From an uncultured Bacillota bacterium (GTDB lineage: Bacteria; Bacillota_I; Bacilli_A; RFN20; CAG-826), in assembly GCA_949289845.1 (NCBI GenBank), contig CASEPN010000001.1, positions 654,316 to 718,315 of the forward strand: a stretch of 64,000 nucleotides of DNA, in the 5' to 3' direction. Both the position numbers and the translations under genes were made by a program. This document shows, piece by piece, positions 39,139 to 47,806 of this stretch (positions are counted from its first letter, which is position 1; every line of letters begins with the position of its first letter). The notes beneath the pieces were generated by a model. It did not search any database. It had not been told where the DNA came from and was given only the letters and a program-made list of their open reading frames with translations.

Positions 39139-41802
39139 CTAGTTCCCCTTATACGCCTTCCGCATGATCTCGACCATCTCCGAGACGAGCGGCATGCGCG
39201 GGTTGCAGGGGGTGCACTGGTCCTCGTAGGCGAGGTAGGCGAGGGGCTCGAGGTTCTTCTCCCAGGTCGCCTCGTCGGGGACGAGGGACTGGAAGTTCGG
39301 GTCGATGCCGATCTCCCTGAGGAGGTTCATGACGGCCTCGCTCAGCTTCTCGGTCGCCTCCTCGGGCGTCTTGCAGGGAATGTCGAGGATCTTGCAGATC
39401 GTCATGTACTTCCGGTCGCACTGGTACTCCTCGTACTTGGGCCAGACGCTGAGCTTGGTGGGCACGGTGCCGTTATAGCGGATGACGTGCGGGAGGAGGA
39501 TGGCGCAGGTCCTGCCGTGGACGAGGTGGTACTCGGCGCCGATCTTGTGGGCGAGGGAGTGGGTGATGCCGAGGAAGGCGTTGGCGAAGGCCATGCCGGC
39601 GATCGTCGCGGCGTTATGCATCTTCTCCCTGGCCACGAGGTCGTGCTTCCCGTCCTTGACCGCCCGGGGGAGGTAGTCGAAGACGAGGCGGATGGCGTTG
39701 AGGGCAAGGCCGTCGGTGTAGTCGCTGGCCATGACGGAGGTGTAGGCCTCGATGGCGTGGGTGAGGACGTCCATCCCCGTCTCGGCGGTCGCCCTGGCGG
39801 GGAGGTTGGTGGTGAACTCGGGGTCGACGATCGCGATCGTCGGGGTGAGGGAGTAGTCGGTGAGCGGGTACTTCTTGAGGTTCGCCTTGTCGCTGACCAC
39901 GGCGAAGGGGGTGACCTCGCTCCCGGTCCCGGAGGTCGTCGGGATGCAGATGAGCTTGCTCTTCCGCCCGAGCTCGGGGTACTTGAAGGCGCGCTTCCTA
40001 ATGTCCATGAACTTCTGCTTGAGGTCGTCGAAGTTCACCTCGGGGTGCTCGTAGAAGATCCACATCCCCTTGGCGGCGTCCATCGGGGAGCCCCCGCCCA
40101 GGGCGATGATGGTGTCGGGCTCGAACTCCTTCATGAGGGCGACGCCCCGGCGGATGGTGCTGATGTCGGGGTCGGGCTCGACCTCGCTGAAGAGCTGGTA
40201 GGTGACCTTGTTCCGGCGGAGGTTGATCTGCTCGATGATCTTGTTGAGGAAGCCGAGCTCCACCATCGAGCGGTCGGTGACGATGAACACCTTGCTCATG
40301 TCCTTGCAGGACTTCAGGTACTGGATGCTGTTCCGCTCGAAATAGATCTTCTGGGGCACCTTGAACCACTGCATGGTGTTCCTCCTCTTGCCGACTTGCT
40401 TGATGTTCAGGAGATTGATGGCGCTGACGTTGCCCGCCACGGAGTTATGACCGTAGGAGCCGCAGCCGAGGGTGAGGGAGGGAATGAAGGAGTTATAGAC
40501 GTTGCCGATGCCGCCGAAGGTGGAGGGCGAGTTCCAGATGACGCGGATGGCGAGCACCCTGTCCCCGTACTTGTCGGCCATCTCCTGGCTCTTGCAGTGG
40601 ATGGCGGCGGAGTGGCCGAGGCCGCCGAACTCCAGCATCTGCTGGGACATCCTCGTCCCTTCCTCGAAGCCGTCGACCTTGTAGACGCCAAGGACGGGCG
40701 AGAGCTTCTCGCGGGAGAGAGGCTCCTCAGGACCGACGGAGTCGAGCTCGCAGCAGATGATCGAGGTCCCTTCGGGAATCTCGATCCCCGCGTTCTTGGC
40801 GAGGGTCGTCGTCCCCATGCCGGCGACGGCGGAGTTGAGGCGGGCGTTCTCCACGCCCGGCTGCCCCTTCTCCACGCCGAACATGTAGCGCTCGAGCTTC
40901 CTCGTCTCCTCCGGAGTGCAGAAGTAGGCGCGGTAGCGGCTCAGGAGCTTCTTCACGTCCTCGTAGACGGGCTCGTCGACGAAGATGGCGGACTCCGAGG
41001 CGCAGATCATGCCGTTATCGAAGGCCTTGGAGAGGACGACGTCGTTGACGGACTGCTCGAGGTCGGCGCTCCGGTCGATGTAGCAAGGGACGTTCCCCGC
41101 CCCGACGCCGAGGGCCGGCTTCCCGCAGGAGTAGGCGGCCTTCACCATCGAGTTCCCGCCCGTGGCGAGGATGGTGGCGACGTCGGGGTGCGCCATGAGG
41201 GCGCTGGTGGCTTCCATGGAAGGATGCTCGATCCACTGGATGCAGTTGGCCGGGGCTCCGGCGGCGACGGCGGCGTCCCGCATGACGATGGCCGCGGCCT
41301 TGGAGGACTGCTGGGCGCCCGGATGGAAGGCGAAGATGACCGGGTTCCTCGTCTTCATGCAGATGAGAGACTTGAAGATGACCGTGGAGGTCGGGTTGGT
41401 GACCGGGGTGATGCCGCAGACGATGCCGACGGGCTCGGCGATCTCGGTGATGCCGGTGACGGGGTTCTCGCTGATGACGCCGACCGTCTTCAGGTGGCGC
41501 ATGTGGTTGACCACGTACTCGCAGGCGAAGAGGTTCTTCGTGGCCTTGTCCTCGAAGACGCCGCGATGGGTCTCCTCGATGGCGGCGCGGGCGAGGGTGC
41601 CGTGGTGGTCGAGGCCGGCGACGGACATCTTCGCGACGATGTAGTCGATCTTCTCCTGGTCGAAGACAGGGTTGGTCGAGAACTCCTCGAGCGCTTTCTT
41701 GGCGCGCTCGACGAGGGAGTCGACCTCCTCCTGGGCGGCCTTCTTCCGCTCCTCGGGGGTCAGCTCCTTGGACGCGGGCTTCGTTTCCTTCTTCTCTGGC
41801 AT
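39139..41802 (-). CDS. adhE: Bifunctional aldehyde-alcohol dehydrogenase
   Basis: 887 residues: an N-terminal CoA-acylating aldehyde dehydrogenase (catalytic Cys in NGMICASES) and a C-terminal iron-dependent alcohol dehydrogenase (metal-binding His in GITHSLAHKIG and HLVHG). It turns acetyl-CoA into ethanol, oxidising two NADH, the main fermentative electron sink. AdhE forms helical spirosomes. The start ATG 41802 has AAAGGAGGAT upstream and lies 12 bases after rex, so both share one transcript. Reduced NADH state sensed by Rex is expected to derepress it. Confidence 0.96.
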   Translation of the reverse strand: MPEKKETKPASKELTPEERKKAAQEEVDSLVERAKKALEEFSTNPVFDQEKIDYIVAKMSVAGLDHHGTLARAAIEETHRGVFEDKATKNLFACEYVVNHMRHLKTVGVISENPVTGITEIAEPVGIVCGITPVTNPTSTVIFKSLICMKTRNPVIFAFHPGAQQSSKAAAIVMRDAAVAAGAPANCIQWIEHPSMEATSALMAHPDVATILATGGNSMVKAAYSCGKPALGVGAGNVPCYIDRSADLEQSVNDVVLSKAFDNGMICASESAIFVDEPVYEDVKKLLSRYRAYFCTPEETRKLERYMFGVEKGQPGVENARLNSAVAGMGTTTLAKNAGIEIPEGTSIICCELDSVGPEEPLSREKLSPVLGVYKVDGFEEGTRMSQQMLEFGGLGHSAAIHCKSQEMADKYGDRVLAIRVIWNSPSTFGGIGNVYNSFIPSLTLGCGSYGHNSVAGNVSAINLLNIKQVGKRRNTMQWFKVPQKIYFERNSIQYLKSCKDMSKVFIVTDRSMVELGFLNKIIEQINLRRNKVTYQLFSEVEPDPDISTIRRGVALMKEFEPDTIIALGGGSPMDAAKGMWIFYEHPEVNFDDLKQKFMDIRKRAFKYPELGRKSKLICIPTTSGTGSEVTPFAVVSDKANLKKYPLTDYSLTPTIAIVDPEFTTNLPARATAETGMDVLTHAIEAYTSVMASDYTDGLALNAIRLVFDYLPRAVKDGKHDLVAREKMHNAATIAGMAFANAFLGITHSLAHKIGAEYHLVHGRTCAILLPHVIRYNGTVPTKLSVWPKYEEYQCDRKYMTICKILDIPCKTPEEATEKLSEAVMNLLREIGIDPNFQSLVPDEATWEKNLEPLAYLAYEDQCTPCNPRMPLVSEMVEIMRKAYKGN

Positions 41803-41814
41803 GGGTATCCTCCT

Positions 41815-42456
41815 TTAAGAACGCATGGCGTCGGAATCCAGACGGTGGGCGAGGACGGCGAGGGAGCTGGCGAGGTTGACTTCCTCGAGGACCACTCCCC
41901 TGGGAACGGAAAGATGGACGGGGGCGAAGCTCCAGATCCCGCGGCAGCCGGCCCGGACCGCCATGTCGGCGGAGCCTTGGGCGGCGGATGCAGGCGTGCA
42001 GACGATCGCGATCCTTGCGTCGAGCCCCCGCGCGAGCCTCTCCATGTCCTCGATGGGGTAGACGTGGACGTCCCCGATGCGGAGCCCGACCTTGCGGGGG
42101 TCCACGTCGAAGGCCGCCTTGATGTCCAGGCCCATGTCGCGAAAGGAGGGGTAGCGGAGGAGGGCCGAGCCCAGGGAACCCGCGCCGATGAGGATCGCGG
42201 AGTCCGCCTCGCGATAGCCGAGGAAGGCCTCGAGGGTCTCGATGAGGCTCTCGACCTTCCTGCCCTTGCGGGGCCTTCCCCCTTCCTCGGAGACGGCCTG
42301 GAGGTCCTTGCGGACCTGCTCCTCGCTATAGCCCAGGGCCTGGCCGATCCTGGTGGAGGAGACATAGACCGCCCCTTCCTCCCGGAGCCCGATGAGGTAC
42401 TTCAGGTAGACGGGGTAGCGCTGCAGCTGGTTCTTGGAGAATTTCGCCTCTCTCAT
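41815..42456 (-). CDS. rex: Redox-sensing repressor Rex
   Basis: 213 residues from ATG 42456 (AAAGGAAAT just upstream). A winged helix-turn-helix (YVSSTRIGQALGYSEEQVRKDLQ) is joined to a Rossmann domain with LIGAGSLGSAL that binds NADH/NAD. Rex represses fermentation genes when the NADH/NAD ratio is low. It heads the adhE-hydrogenase operon, so it likely governs that operon; no canonical Rex site was identified upstream. The longer reading to 42516 lacks signals. Confidence 0.93.
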   Translation of the reverse strand: MREAKFSKNQLQRYPVYLKYLIGLREEGAVYVSSTRIGQALGYSEEQVRKDLQAVSEEGGRPRKGRKVESLIETLEAFLGYREADSAILIGAGSLGSALLRYPSFRDMGLDIKAAFDVDPRKVGLRIGDVHVYPIEDMERLARGLDARIAIVCTPASAAQGSADMAVRAGCRGIWSFAPVHLSVPRGVVLEEVNLASSLAVLAHRLDSDAMRS

Positions 42457-42525
42457 ATTTCCTTTCCCGGTGCGAAGGATAGCGGGAGCAAAATAGGAAC
42501 TCAACCATTCGAGCAAAGAATACCG

Positions 42526-42545
42526 ATATACCGAATTTAGGTATC
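42526..42545. promoter_or_regulatory. Inverted repeat upstream of rex
   Basis: ATACC (42528-42532) and GGTAT (42540-42544) form short arms about 75 bases before the rex start. It could be an operator but does not match the Rex consensus. Confidence 0.3.
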
Positions 42546-42613
42546 CGAAAACTCCGAAATCGATGTGTTTTCAAGGAACCAAGGTTTTCTAATTCAGGAA
42601 AACATTAGCAGTT

Positions 42614-43432
42614 TTATCCAAGCGCCACATCTAGGGCCATCATCAGGGCGAACCCGACGGCGAAGGAAAGGACAAGGATGTTGGAATGCCCTTCTTCCTT
42701 GCTGGGAATCATTTCCTCGACGACTACGTAGATCATCGCCCCGGCGGCGAAGCTGAGCGCATAGGGAAGCACGGGCTCCACGTAGGCGGCGAGAAGGCAG
42801 GCGAGAATCGCCGCCAGGGGCTCGACCACGCCGGAAAGAATGCCGTAGAGGCAGCTCTTCCCTTTCCCCTTCTTCTCGCGTAGGGGGAGGGCGACGGCAA
42901 GGCCTTCCGGGAAGTTCTGGAGGGCAATCCCGATCCCGATCACGAGCGCGGACATGAGGCTCATCGAGCCGTTGGTGAGGAAGGAGGCGATCGCCACGCC
43001 TACCGCAAGCCCCTCCGGGATGTTGTGAATCGTCATCGCGAGGAAGAGGAGCCCTTCCCTCGACATGGAGGAACTTCTCCCCTCCTGAGTGGAGTCCTTA
43101 GGGTGGATGTGGGGCACGAGGACGTCGAGGAGATAGAGAAAGAGGATGCCGACGAGAAAGCCCACGACAGGAGGGATCCAGGAAAGGGAGGTCCCGAGCT
43201 GGGCGTTGCTTTCCTCAAGGGAGGGCATGAGGAGCGAGAAGAAGGAGGCGGACACCATCACGCCCCCGGCGAAGCCATATAGGGCCTGCTGGAGCCAGCG
43301 GGGGCCGGCTCCCTTCCCGAATAGGGATAGGAGGGAACCAAGCACTGTCCCGAGGAACGGGATGGCGATGATGAGGGCCGCGTAGCCGATCTGCGCAGGG
43401 TCGACGTTCATGGAAGAAAGGATGGGTGCCAT
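42614..43432 (-). CDS. ZIP-family metal transporter
   Basis: 272 residues, eight hydrophobic segments, with the metal-binding signatures HNIPEGLAVG and QNFPEG and a His-containing loop (VPHIHP). ZIP proteins import divalent zinc, iron or related ions into the cytosol. It lies 158 bases upstream of rex, read in the same direction. TATAAA ends eight bases before the ATG, so its leader is at most a few bases. Confidence 0.9.
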   Translation of the reverse strand: MAPILSSMNVDPAQIGYAALIIAIPFLGTVLGSLLSLFGKGAGPRWLQQALYGFAGGVMVSASFFSLLMPSLEESNAQLGTSLSWIPPVVGFLVGILFLYLLDVLVPHIHPKDSTQEGRSSSMSREGLLFLAMTIHNIPEGLAVGVAIASFLTNGSMSLMSALVIGIGIALQNFPEGLAVALPLREKKGKGKSCLYGILSGVVEPLAAILACLLAAYVEPVLPYALSFAAGAMIYVVVEEMIPSKEEGHSNILVLSFAVGFALMMALDVALG

Positions 43433-43500
43433 ACGTGGAATTTATAGGTATTGCGCGCGCAAAGCGCAAGGAAAGCGAATGGAGGAAGAGGCCTCAATAC

Positions 43501-43523
43501 GAAAAACCCGGCAGAACCGGGTT
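43501..43523 (-). terminator. Terminator of the csoR-copA operon
   Basis: Minus-strand stem AACCCGG/CCGGGTT followed by TTTCG, after the copA stop. Confidence 0.85.
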
Positions 43524-43540
43524 CAAGATGCGGATTCCCG

Positions 43541-43741
43541 TTATTCGGCCTTATAGCCGGCCTTCGTGACGGCTTCCACGAGCGCGTCGCGGGAGAGATT
43601 CTTCCCCCTGACGAGGGCCTTCTTCCCTTCGAGGGAAACCTCGGCGTCCTCGACCCCCGGAAGGGCGAGCAGCGCCTCCTTCACGTGCTTCACGCACATC
43701 TGGCACATCATGCCCTCGACCTTGATCTCGATCGTTTCCAT
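43541..43741 (-). CDS. copZ: CopZ-like copper chaperone from internal start (candidate)
   Basis: In-frame internal start inside copA: a perfect AAAGGAGGTG (43747-43756) stands 5 bases before an ATG at 43741, predicting a 66-residue protein, the normal size of CopZ, beginning METIEIKVEG with metal site MCQMC. No stop codon separates it from the CopA frame. The CopA tail just before it (GGECPLSCP then a Gly/Lys-rich run) resembles a natural protein end. The free form is a prediction; the fusion may be the only product. Confidence 0.6.
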   Translation of the reverse strand: METIEIKVEGMMCQMCVKHVKEALLALPGVEDAEVSLEGKKALVRGKNLSRDALVEAVTKAGYKAE

Positions 43742-46054
43742 GCTTTCACCTCCTTTCTTTCCCTCTTCCCCGACGGGGCAGGAAAGGGGGCACTCCCCTC
43801 CCTCCTTGCCCCTGACAGGCTTCCAAAGGTTGATGGTCAGCGCGTTCAATACGACGAATACCGAGCTAAGGCTCATCGCCAGAGAGCCGATCATCGGGCT
43901 CAGGGCGATGCCCAGAGGGTAGTAAAGCGCCCCCGTCGCCAGGAAGATGCCAACAACGTTATAGATGAGCGCCCAGAAAAGCCCGAGCCGGATCGTGTGG
44001 AGCGTCCTTCTTGATAAGGAGAAGGCGTTCGCCACGTCCATCAGGTCCCCTCTGAGGAGGACGATGTCCGCGCTTTCCTTGGCAACGTCGGAGCCCGCGC
44101 CGATGGCGATCCCGATGTCGGCGGCGCTAAGGGCCACCGCATCGTTCACTCCGTCCCCCACCATCGCTACGAGAGACCCCCCTTCCTTCTTGAAGGAAGA
44201 GACGATCTCCGCTTTCTCAGCGGGGAGGACCTCGCTCCTCACCTCGTCGATGCCGACTTCCCTCGCAATCGACTCGGCGGTTAGGCGGTTGTCCCCCGTC
44301 AGCATGACCGTCCTTATGCCCTTCGAGGACAAGGCGCGGATCGCCTCCCCCGCACCAGGCTTGACCACGTCCTTGAGGGCGAGGAGGGCGCTCGCCTCCC
44401 CATCCACGAGTACATAGAGGACCGTCTTCCCTTCCGAGCCAAGCTTCGAGGAGATTTCCTTCAGGGAGGCGGGAATGCCATCTCGGAAGAGTCGGGCGTT
44501 CCCCGCAAGGACTTTCCTTCCTCCCACGATGCCCGAAAGGCCGATTCCGTCTAGCGAAGCGAATTCCTCGGCGGAAAGCGCTTCCGTTTCGGGACGGTAG
44601 TCGAGGATCGAGGAGGCGAGAGGGTGCTCGGAGCGTCTTTCCAAGGCGGCGAGGAGAGGATAGGGATCCTCTTCGCCGAGGAGGATGTAGTCGGTGACCT
44701 TCATCCGTCCCTCGGTGATGGTGCCCGTCTTGTCGAAGAGGACGGTCCCGACCGAGCTCGACCTTTCGAGGATTTCGGCGTTCCGGATGAGAAGCCCTGC
44801 CTGGGCGCCTTTCCCGGAAGAGACCATGATGGCGACGGGCGTGGCAAGCCCGAGGGCGCACGGGCAGGCGATGACGAGGACGGACACCGCGAAGTTGAAG
44901 GAGGTCTCGAAGCTTCCGGTCGCGATGATCCAGCCGAGGAAGACGAGGAGGCTGAGGAGGAGGACCGCGGGCACGAAATATAGGGAGATGCGGTCGGCGA
45001 GGCGGGAGATGGGGGCCTTGGAGTCGGAAGCCTCCTTCACCAGGCGGATGATCTGCTCGATGGAGGTGTCCTCCCCGACCTTCTCCGCCTCGATCTCGAG
45101 GTAGCCCGCCTCCAGGATGGCGCTGCTATAGACCGTCTCCCCCGGCCCCTTCAGGCGCGGCATCGACTCCCCGGTGATGTTCGCCTCCATGAGGGAGCCC
45201 TGCCCGGAAAGGATTTTTCCGTCCACGGGGACGAGGGCGCCCTTCCTCACGATGAGGATGTCCCCTTTCCTCACCTCCTCGACGGGGATTTCGCTTTCTT
45301 CCCCGTCCCTTCTGACGACGGCTTTCTTGGGGGCGAGGTCCATCAGGGATTCGATCGCCTTGGTCGTTTTTCTTTTGGAAAGGCCCTCCAGGTATTTCCC
45401 GAGCGAGACGAAGGTCAGGATCATCGCCGCGGAGTCGAAGTAGAGGGAGTGCATGTAGTCGTGGACAGGGCCCATGTCCCCGTGCCCGAGCCCGTATGCC
45501 ATCCGGAAGATCGCATAGAGCCCGTAGACGAGGGAGGAGAGAGAGCCGATAGCGACAAGGGAATCCATGTTCGGCTCCAGATGGAGGAGCCGGAGGATCC
45601 CGTTCTTGAGGTAATGCCCGAAGAGGATGAGGGACGGGACGGTGAGAAGCGCCTGGAGGAGGACGTTCAGGAGGGCGTTCTCCTCCCCCTCGAGGAAGGA
45701 GGGGAGGGGGATTCCGACCATCGGCCCCATCGAGACGTACATCAGGAGAAGAAGGAAGACAATGCCGGCGATAAGCTTTACGAGTTCCTTGTCAAAACCG
45801 CGTTTCTTAGGTTTTGAAATAGGTTTTGCGGGCTTATCCCCTTCCCCTTCGGGAATCGCGCGGTAGCCGCCCCGGCTGACCGCCAGGAGGATGTCCTCTT
45901 CCTGGATCGCTCCGTCCTCCCATTCGACATCCATGCTGTTGGTGAGGAGGGAGACCCGGCATTCCTTCACGCCGGGAAGCTTCCGCACGGCACGCTCGAC
46001 ATGGGCCTGGCAGGAAGCGCAGGTCATCCCTTCGACCAGGAACTTCTTTTTCAC
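43541..46054 (-). CDS. copA: Copper-exporting P1B-ATPase CopA with C-terminal CopZ domain
   Basis: 837 residues: N-terminal HMA copper-binding domain (GMTCASC, Cys12 and Cys15), eight transmembrane segments with the CPC motif in VIACPCALGLATP, the phosphorylation motif DKTGTIT, and a C-terminal second HMA domain (GMMCQMC). It pumps Cu(I) out of the cytosol. It overlaps csoR by 4 bases (ATGA). A strong Shine-Dalgarno site and ATG lie in frame near the 3' end (see separate entry), so a free CopZ chaperone may also be made. Confidence 0.95.
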   Translation of the reverse strand: MKKKFLVEGMTCASCQAHVERAVRKLPGVKECRVSLLTNSMDVEWEDGAIQEEDILLAVSRGGYRAIPEGEGDKPAKPISKPKKRGFDKELVKLIAGIVFLLLLMYVSMGPMVGIPLPSFLEGEENALLNVLLQALLTVPSLILFGHYLKNGILRLLHLEPNMDSLVAIGSLSSLVYGLYAIFRMAYGLGHGDMGPVHDYMHSLYFDSAAMILTFVSLGKYLEGLSKRKTTKAIESLMDLAPKKAVVRRDGEESEIPVEEVRKGDILIVRKGALVPVDGKILSGQGSLMEANITGESMPRLKGPGETVYSSAILEAGYLEIEAEKVGEDTSIEQIIRLVKEASDSKAPISRLADRISLYFVPAVLLLSLLVFLGWIIATGSFETSFNFAVSVLVIACPCALGLATPVAIMVSSGKGAQAGLLIRNAEILERSSSVGTVLFDKTGTITEGRMKVTDYILLGEEDPYPLLAALERRSEHPLASSILDYRPETEALSAEEFASLDGIGLSGIVGGRKVLAGNARLFRDGIPASLKEISSKLGSEGKTVLYVLVDGEASALLALKDVVKPGAGEAIRALSSKGIRTVMLTGDNRLTAESIAREVGIDEVRSEVLPAEKAEIVSSFKKEGGSLVAMVGDGVNDAVALSAADIGIAIGAGSDVAKESADIVLLRGDLMDVANAFSLSRRTLHTIRLGLFWALIYNVVGIFLATGALYYPLGIALSPMIGSLAMSLSSVFVVLNALTINLWKPVRGKEGGECPLSCPVGEEGKKGGESMETIEIKVEGMMCQMCVKHVKEALLALPGVEDAEVSLEGKKALVRGKNLSRDALVEAVTKAGYKAE

Positions 46055-46338
46055 CTAGTCCACCTCCTAACGAGCTCGTAGGCTTCCTCCATCGCCCCGG
46101 CGCCCTCTTCTTCCACTTCCTTGACCACGCAGGTGCGGAGATGCTTCTCGAGAATCTCGGTGGCAAGGGAACGGACGGCGCGCTCGATCGCCGATAGCTG
46201 GAGAAGGAGGTCGGCGCAGTAGCGGTCCTCGTCCACCATCCTCCTGACCCCGCCGACCTGGCCTTCGATGCGGGCCAGCCGGTGGTCGAGGGACTTCTTT
46301 TCTTCCTCGCTCCGATGAGTTTTCCTGCGCTTGTCCAT
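46051..46338 (-). CDS. csoR: Copper-sensing repressor CsoR
   Basis: 95 residues of the CsoR/RcnR family. The Cu(I) ligands Cys41, His66 and Cys70 are all present. It binds DNA when copper-free and releases it on Cu(I) binding, raising copper exporter expression. It leads the csoR-copA operon, and a palindromic operator sits over its own promoter. TATATT ends 8 bases before the ATG. Confidence 0.94.
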   Translation of the reverse strand: MDKRRKTHRSEEEKKSLDHRLARIEGQVGGVRRMVDEDRYCADLLLQLSAIERAVRSLATEILEKHLRTCVVKEVEEEGAGAMEEAYELVRRWTR

Positions 46339-46346
46339 GAACTAAA

Positions 46347-46374
46347 AATATACCCTCCCTGGGTATCTTTCCAA
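46347..46374 (-). promoter_or_regulatory. csoR promoter with overlapping CsoR operator
   Basis: TTGGAA (46369-46374), 16-base spacer, TATATT (46347-46352). A palindrome ATACCC-5 bases-GGGTAT (46350-46366) sits in the spacer and over the -10, matching the G/C-tract operator type bound by CsoR proteins. Confidence 0.75.
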
Positions 46375-46383
46375 GCATGACGA

Positions 46384-47721
46384 CTAGTTCTCGAGAGGGA
46401 CCCCGTGAAGATGGGGGAGGTGGCGCGCCTCTTCCTCAATCTCGATGAGCCCGTCGTAGAGATCCTCGGCCTTATGGAGGTAAAGGGGAAGGCAGGCGAG
46501 GGCATATACAGGAAGCGAGATGAGGACGGAAAGAAGCGCCCCGAGCCAGTCCCCCGTCACGAAGAAGAGGGAGGAGCCAAGGAGGGTCGCGGCGGTCAGA
46601 GGGACCTTGTTGAGCGTCGCGAGGAAGTAGCAGGAGGCGAAGACGATCCAGAAAGGCGAATAGGAAGGATCCATCCCGAGGAACTCTTCCGCGAGGAGGG
46701 TGGCTAGCCTCCCGAGGAGCGCCCCCATGGCGAGCGAGGGAATGACGATCCCGCCCGTGGAGCCGGCGTTCCCCCCGACGATGGTGAGGAGGAAGCGCAC
46801 GGCGAAGAACAGGAGCGCGCTCCACCAGATGGCGATTCCGGTCGTGTGCTCCACGAGGGCGTGCCCGCTTCCGATGACGGCCTCGTACGGGAAGAGGAAG
46901 CCCATAACCATGACGATGAGGAAGAAGACAGGCGTCCGGAGGCGGAAGAGGAGGCGGTCCCTCCGGAGCCTCACGTAGGCATTCAGCTTCCGGAAGAGCC
47001 AGGAGAAGAGATAGACGAGAGGAGGCACGAGGAGGAAGAGGATGCCGAGCATGTAGAAGCTCTCCCACCCGGGGAAGATGAGGCCCTCCAGGGCGAAGAT
47101 GCGCTTCATCCCGGCGGCCGTCTCCACCGCGTAGCTCACAAGGTAGGCGGAAAGGCACATGAGGATTCCTTTCCAAAGAAGGCGCCATGAGAAGTGGTGC
47201 CAGCCCTCCTCGAAGCCGTAGATGAGGCCGCTCAAGGGGGCAAGGAAGGCCGCGCCGAACCCGGCGGATAGCCCCATCGCAATCTCGCCCCGGTTCCCAA
47301 CGTTATGGCGGTCCAGCCTCTGCCCGAAGACCACGAGCTGGCCGGAAAGAAGGCCGCCCGCGCCCTCGGGGCCGAGGGGGATCGCCGTAACCGCGGTCAG
47401 GAAACTCCCGCCGACCACCGCGCCGATCCTGCCGAAGCCGGAGATGTCCTCTTCCCCGCGGATCGCCATGAGGACGTGGGGCACCTCGATGCCCTCGGCG
47501 ATCGGCTCCCTCCTGACGATCTGGTAGGAGAGGAAGGAAGCAACGAGGGTGATGATGATCTGCGCGAGGATGACATAGGGCTCGCGGCTCGCGTGCATCT
47601 CGATCGAAAGCTCCCCGAGGAGTTCGAAAAGAAGGCCGAACGTGCTGATGGAAAGCCCGATGAGCGCGCCGAGGAAGAGGACGTGGAGCGCATCCTTGAA
47701 GACGCCGGCAATCCGTCGCAT
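46384..47721 (-). CDS. ClC-family chloride channel or transporter
   Basis: 445 residues from ATG 47721 (an upstream ATG at 47757 lies over the -10 region), with about 10-12 membrane segments. Signatures: PLGPEGAGG (the gating Glu of GxEGP), FGAAFLAPLSG and GNAGSTGGIVIP. The gating Glu suggests a proton-coupled chloride antiporter. It ends 45 bases before csoR on the same strand but is separated from it by the csoR promoter, so the two are probably independent units. Confidence 0.88.
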   Translation of the reverse strand: MRRIAGVFKDALHVLFLGALIGLSISTFGLLFELLGELSIEMHASREPYVILAQIIITLVASFLSYQIVRREPIAEGIEVPHVLMAIRGEEDISGFGRIGAVVGGSFLTAVTAIPLGPEGAGGLLSGQLVVFGQRLDRHNVGNRGEIAMGLSAGFGAAFLAPLSGLIYGFEEGWHHFSWRLLWKGILMCLSAYLVSYAVETAAGMKRIFALEGLIFPGWESFYMLGILFLLVPPLVYLFSWLFRKLNAYVRLRRDRLLFRLRTPVFFLIVMVMGFLFPYEAVIGSGHALVEHTTGIAIWWSALLFFAVRFLLTIVGGNAGSTGGIVIPSLAMGALLGRLATLLAEEFLGMDPSYSPFWIVFASCYFLATLNKVPLTAATLLGSSLFFVTGDWLGALLSVLISLPVYALACLPLYLHKAEDLYDGLIEIEEEARHLPHLHGVPLEN

Positions 47722-47794
47722 CGAGGGAAGGTTATCCTTCCCCCGCCTCCTTGGCAACGGATAGCGATCGGTTGCCCTCTTCCCGCACCCGATC

Positions 47795-47800
47795 TAGGAT
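47795..47800 (+). promoter_or_regulatory. -10 element of the dam-endonuclease operon
   Basis: TAGGAT ends 6 bases before the ATG at 47807; no Shine-Dalgarno site. Confidence 0.4.
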
Positions 47801-47806
47801 CGGGCG

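Noticed and set aside
39487-42540. Very long plus-strand open frame (1017 codons) opposite adhE and rex
   Set aside because: A shadow of GC-rich codon structure: the opposite strand encodes clear AdhE and Rex, and the plus-strand translation is low-complexity Glu/Gly/Val/Asp.
42456-42600. Search for a canonical Rex site before rex
   Set aside because: No TTGTGAAA-type palindrome was found; only a short ATACC/GGTAT repeat, so no Rex operator is claimed.
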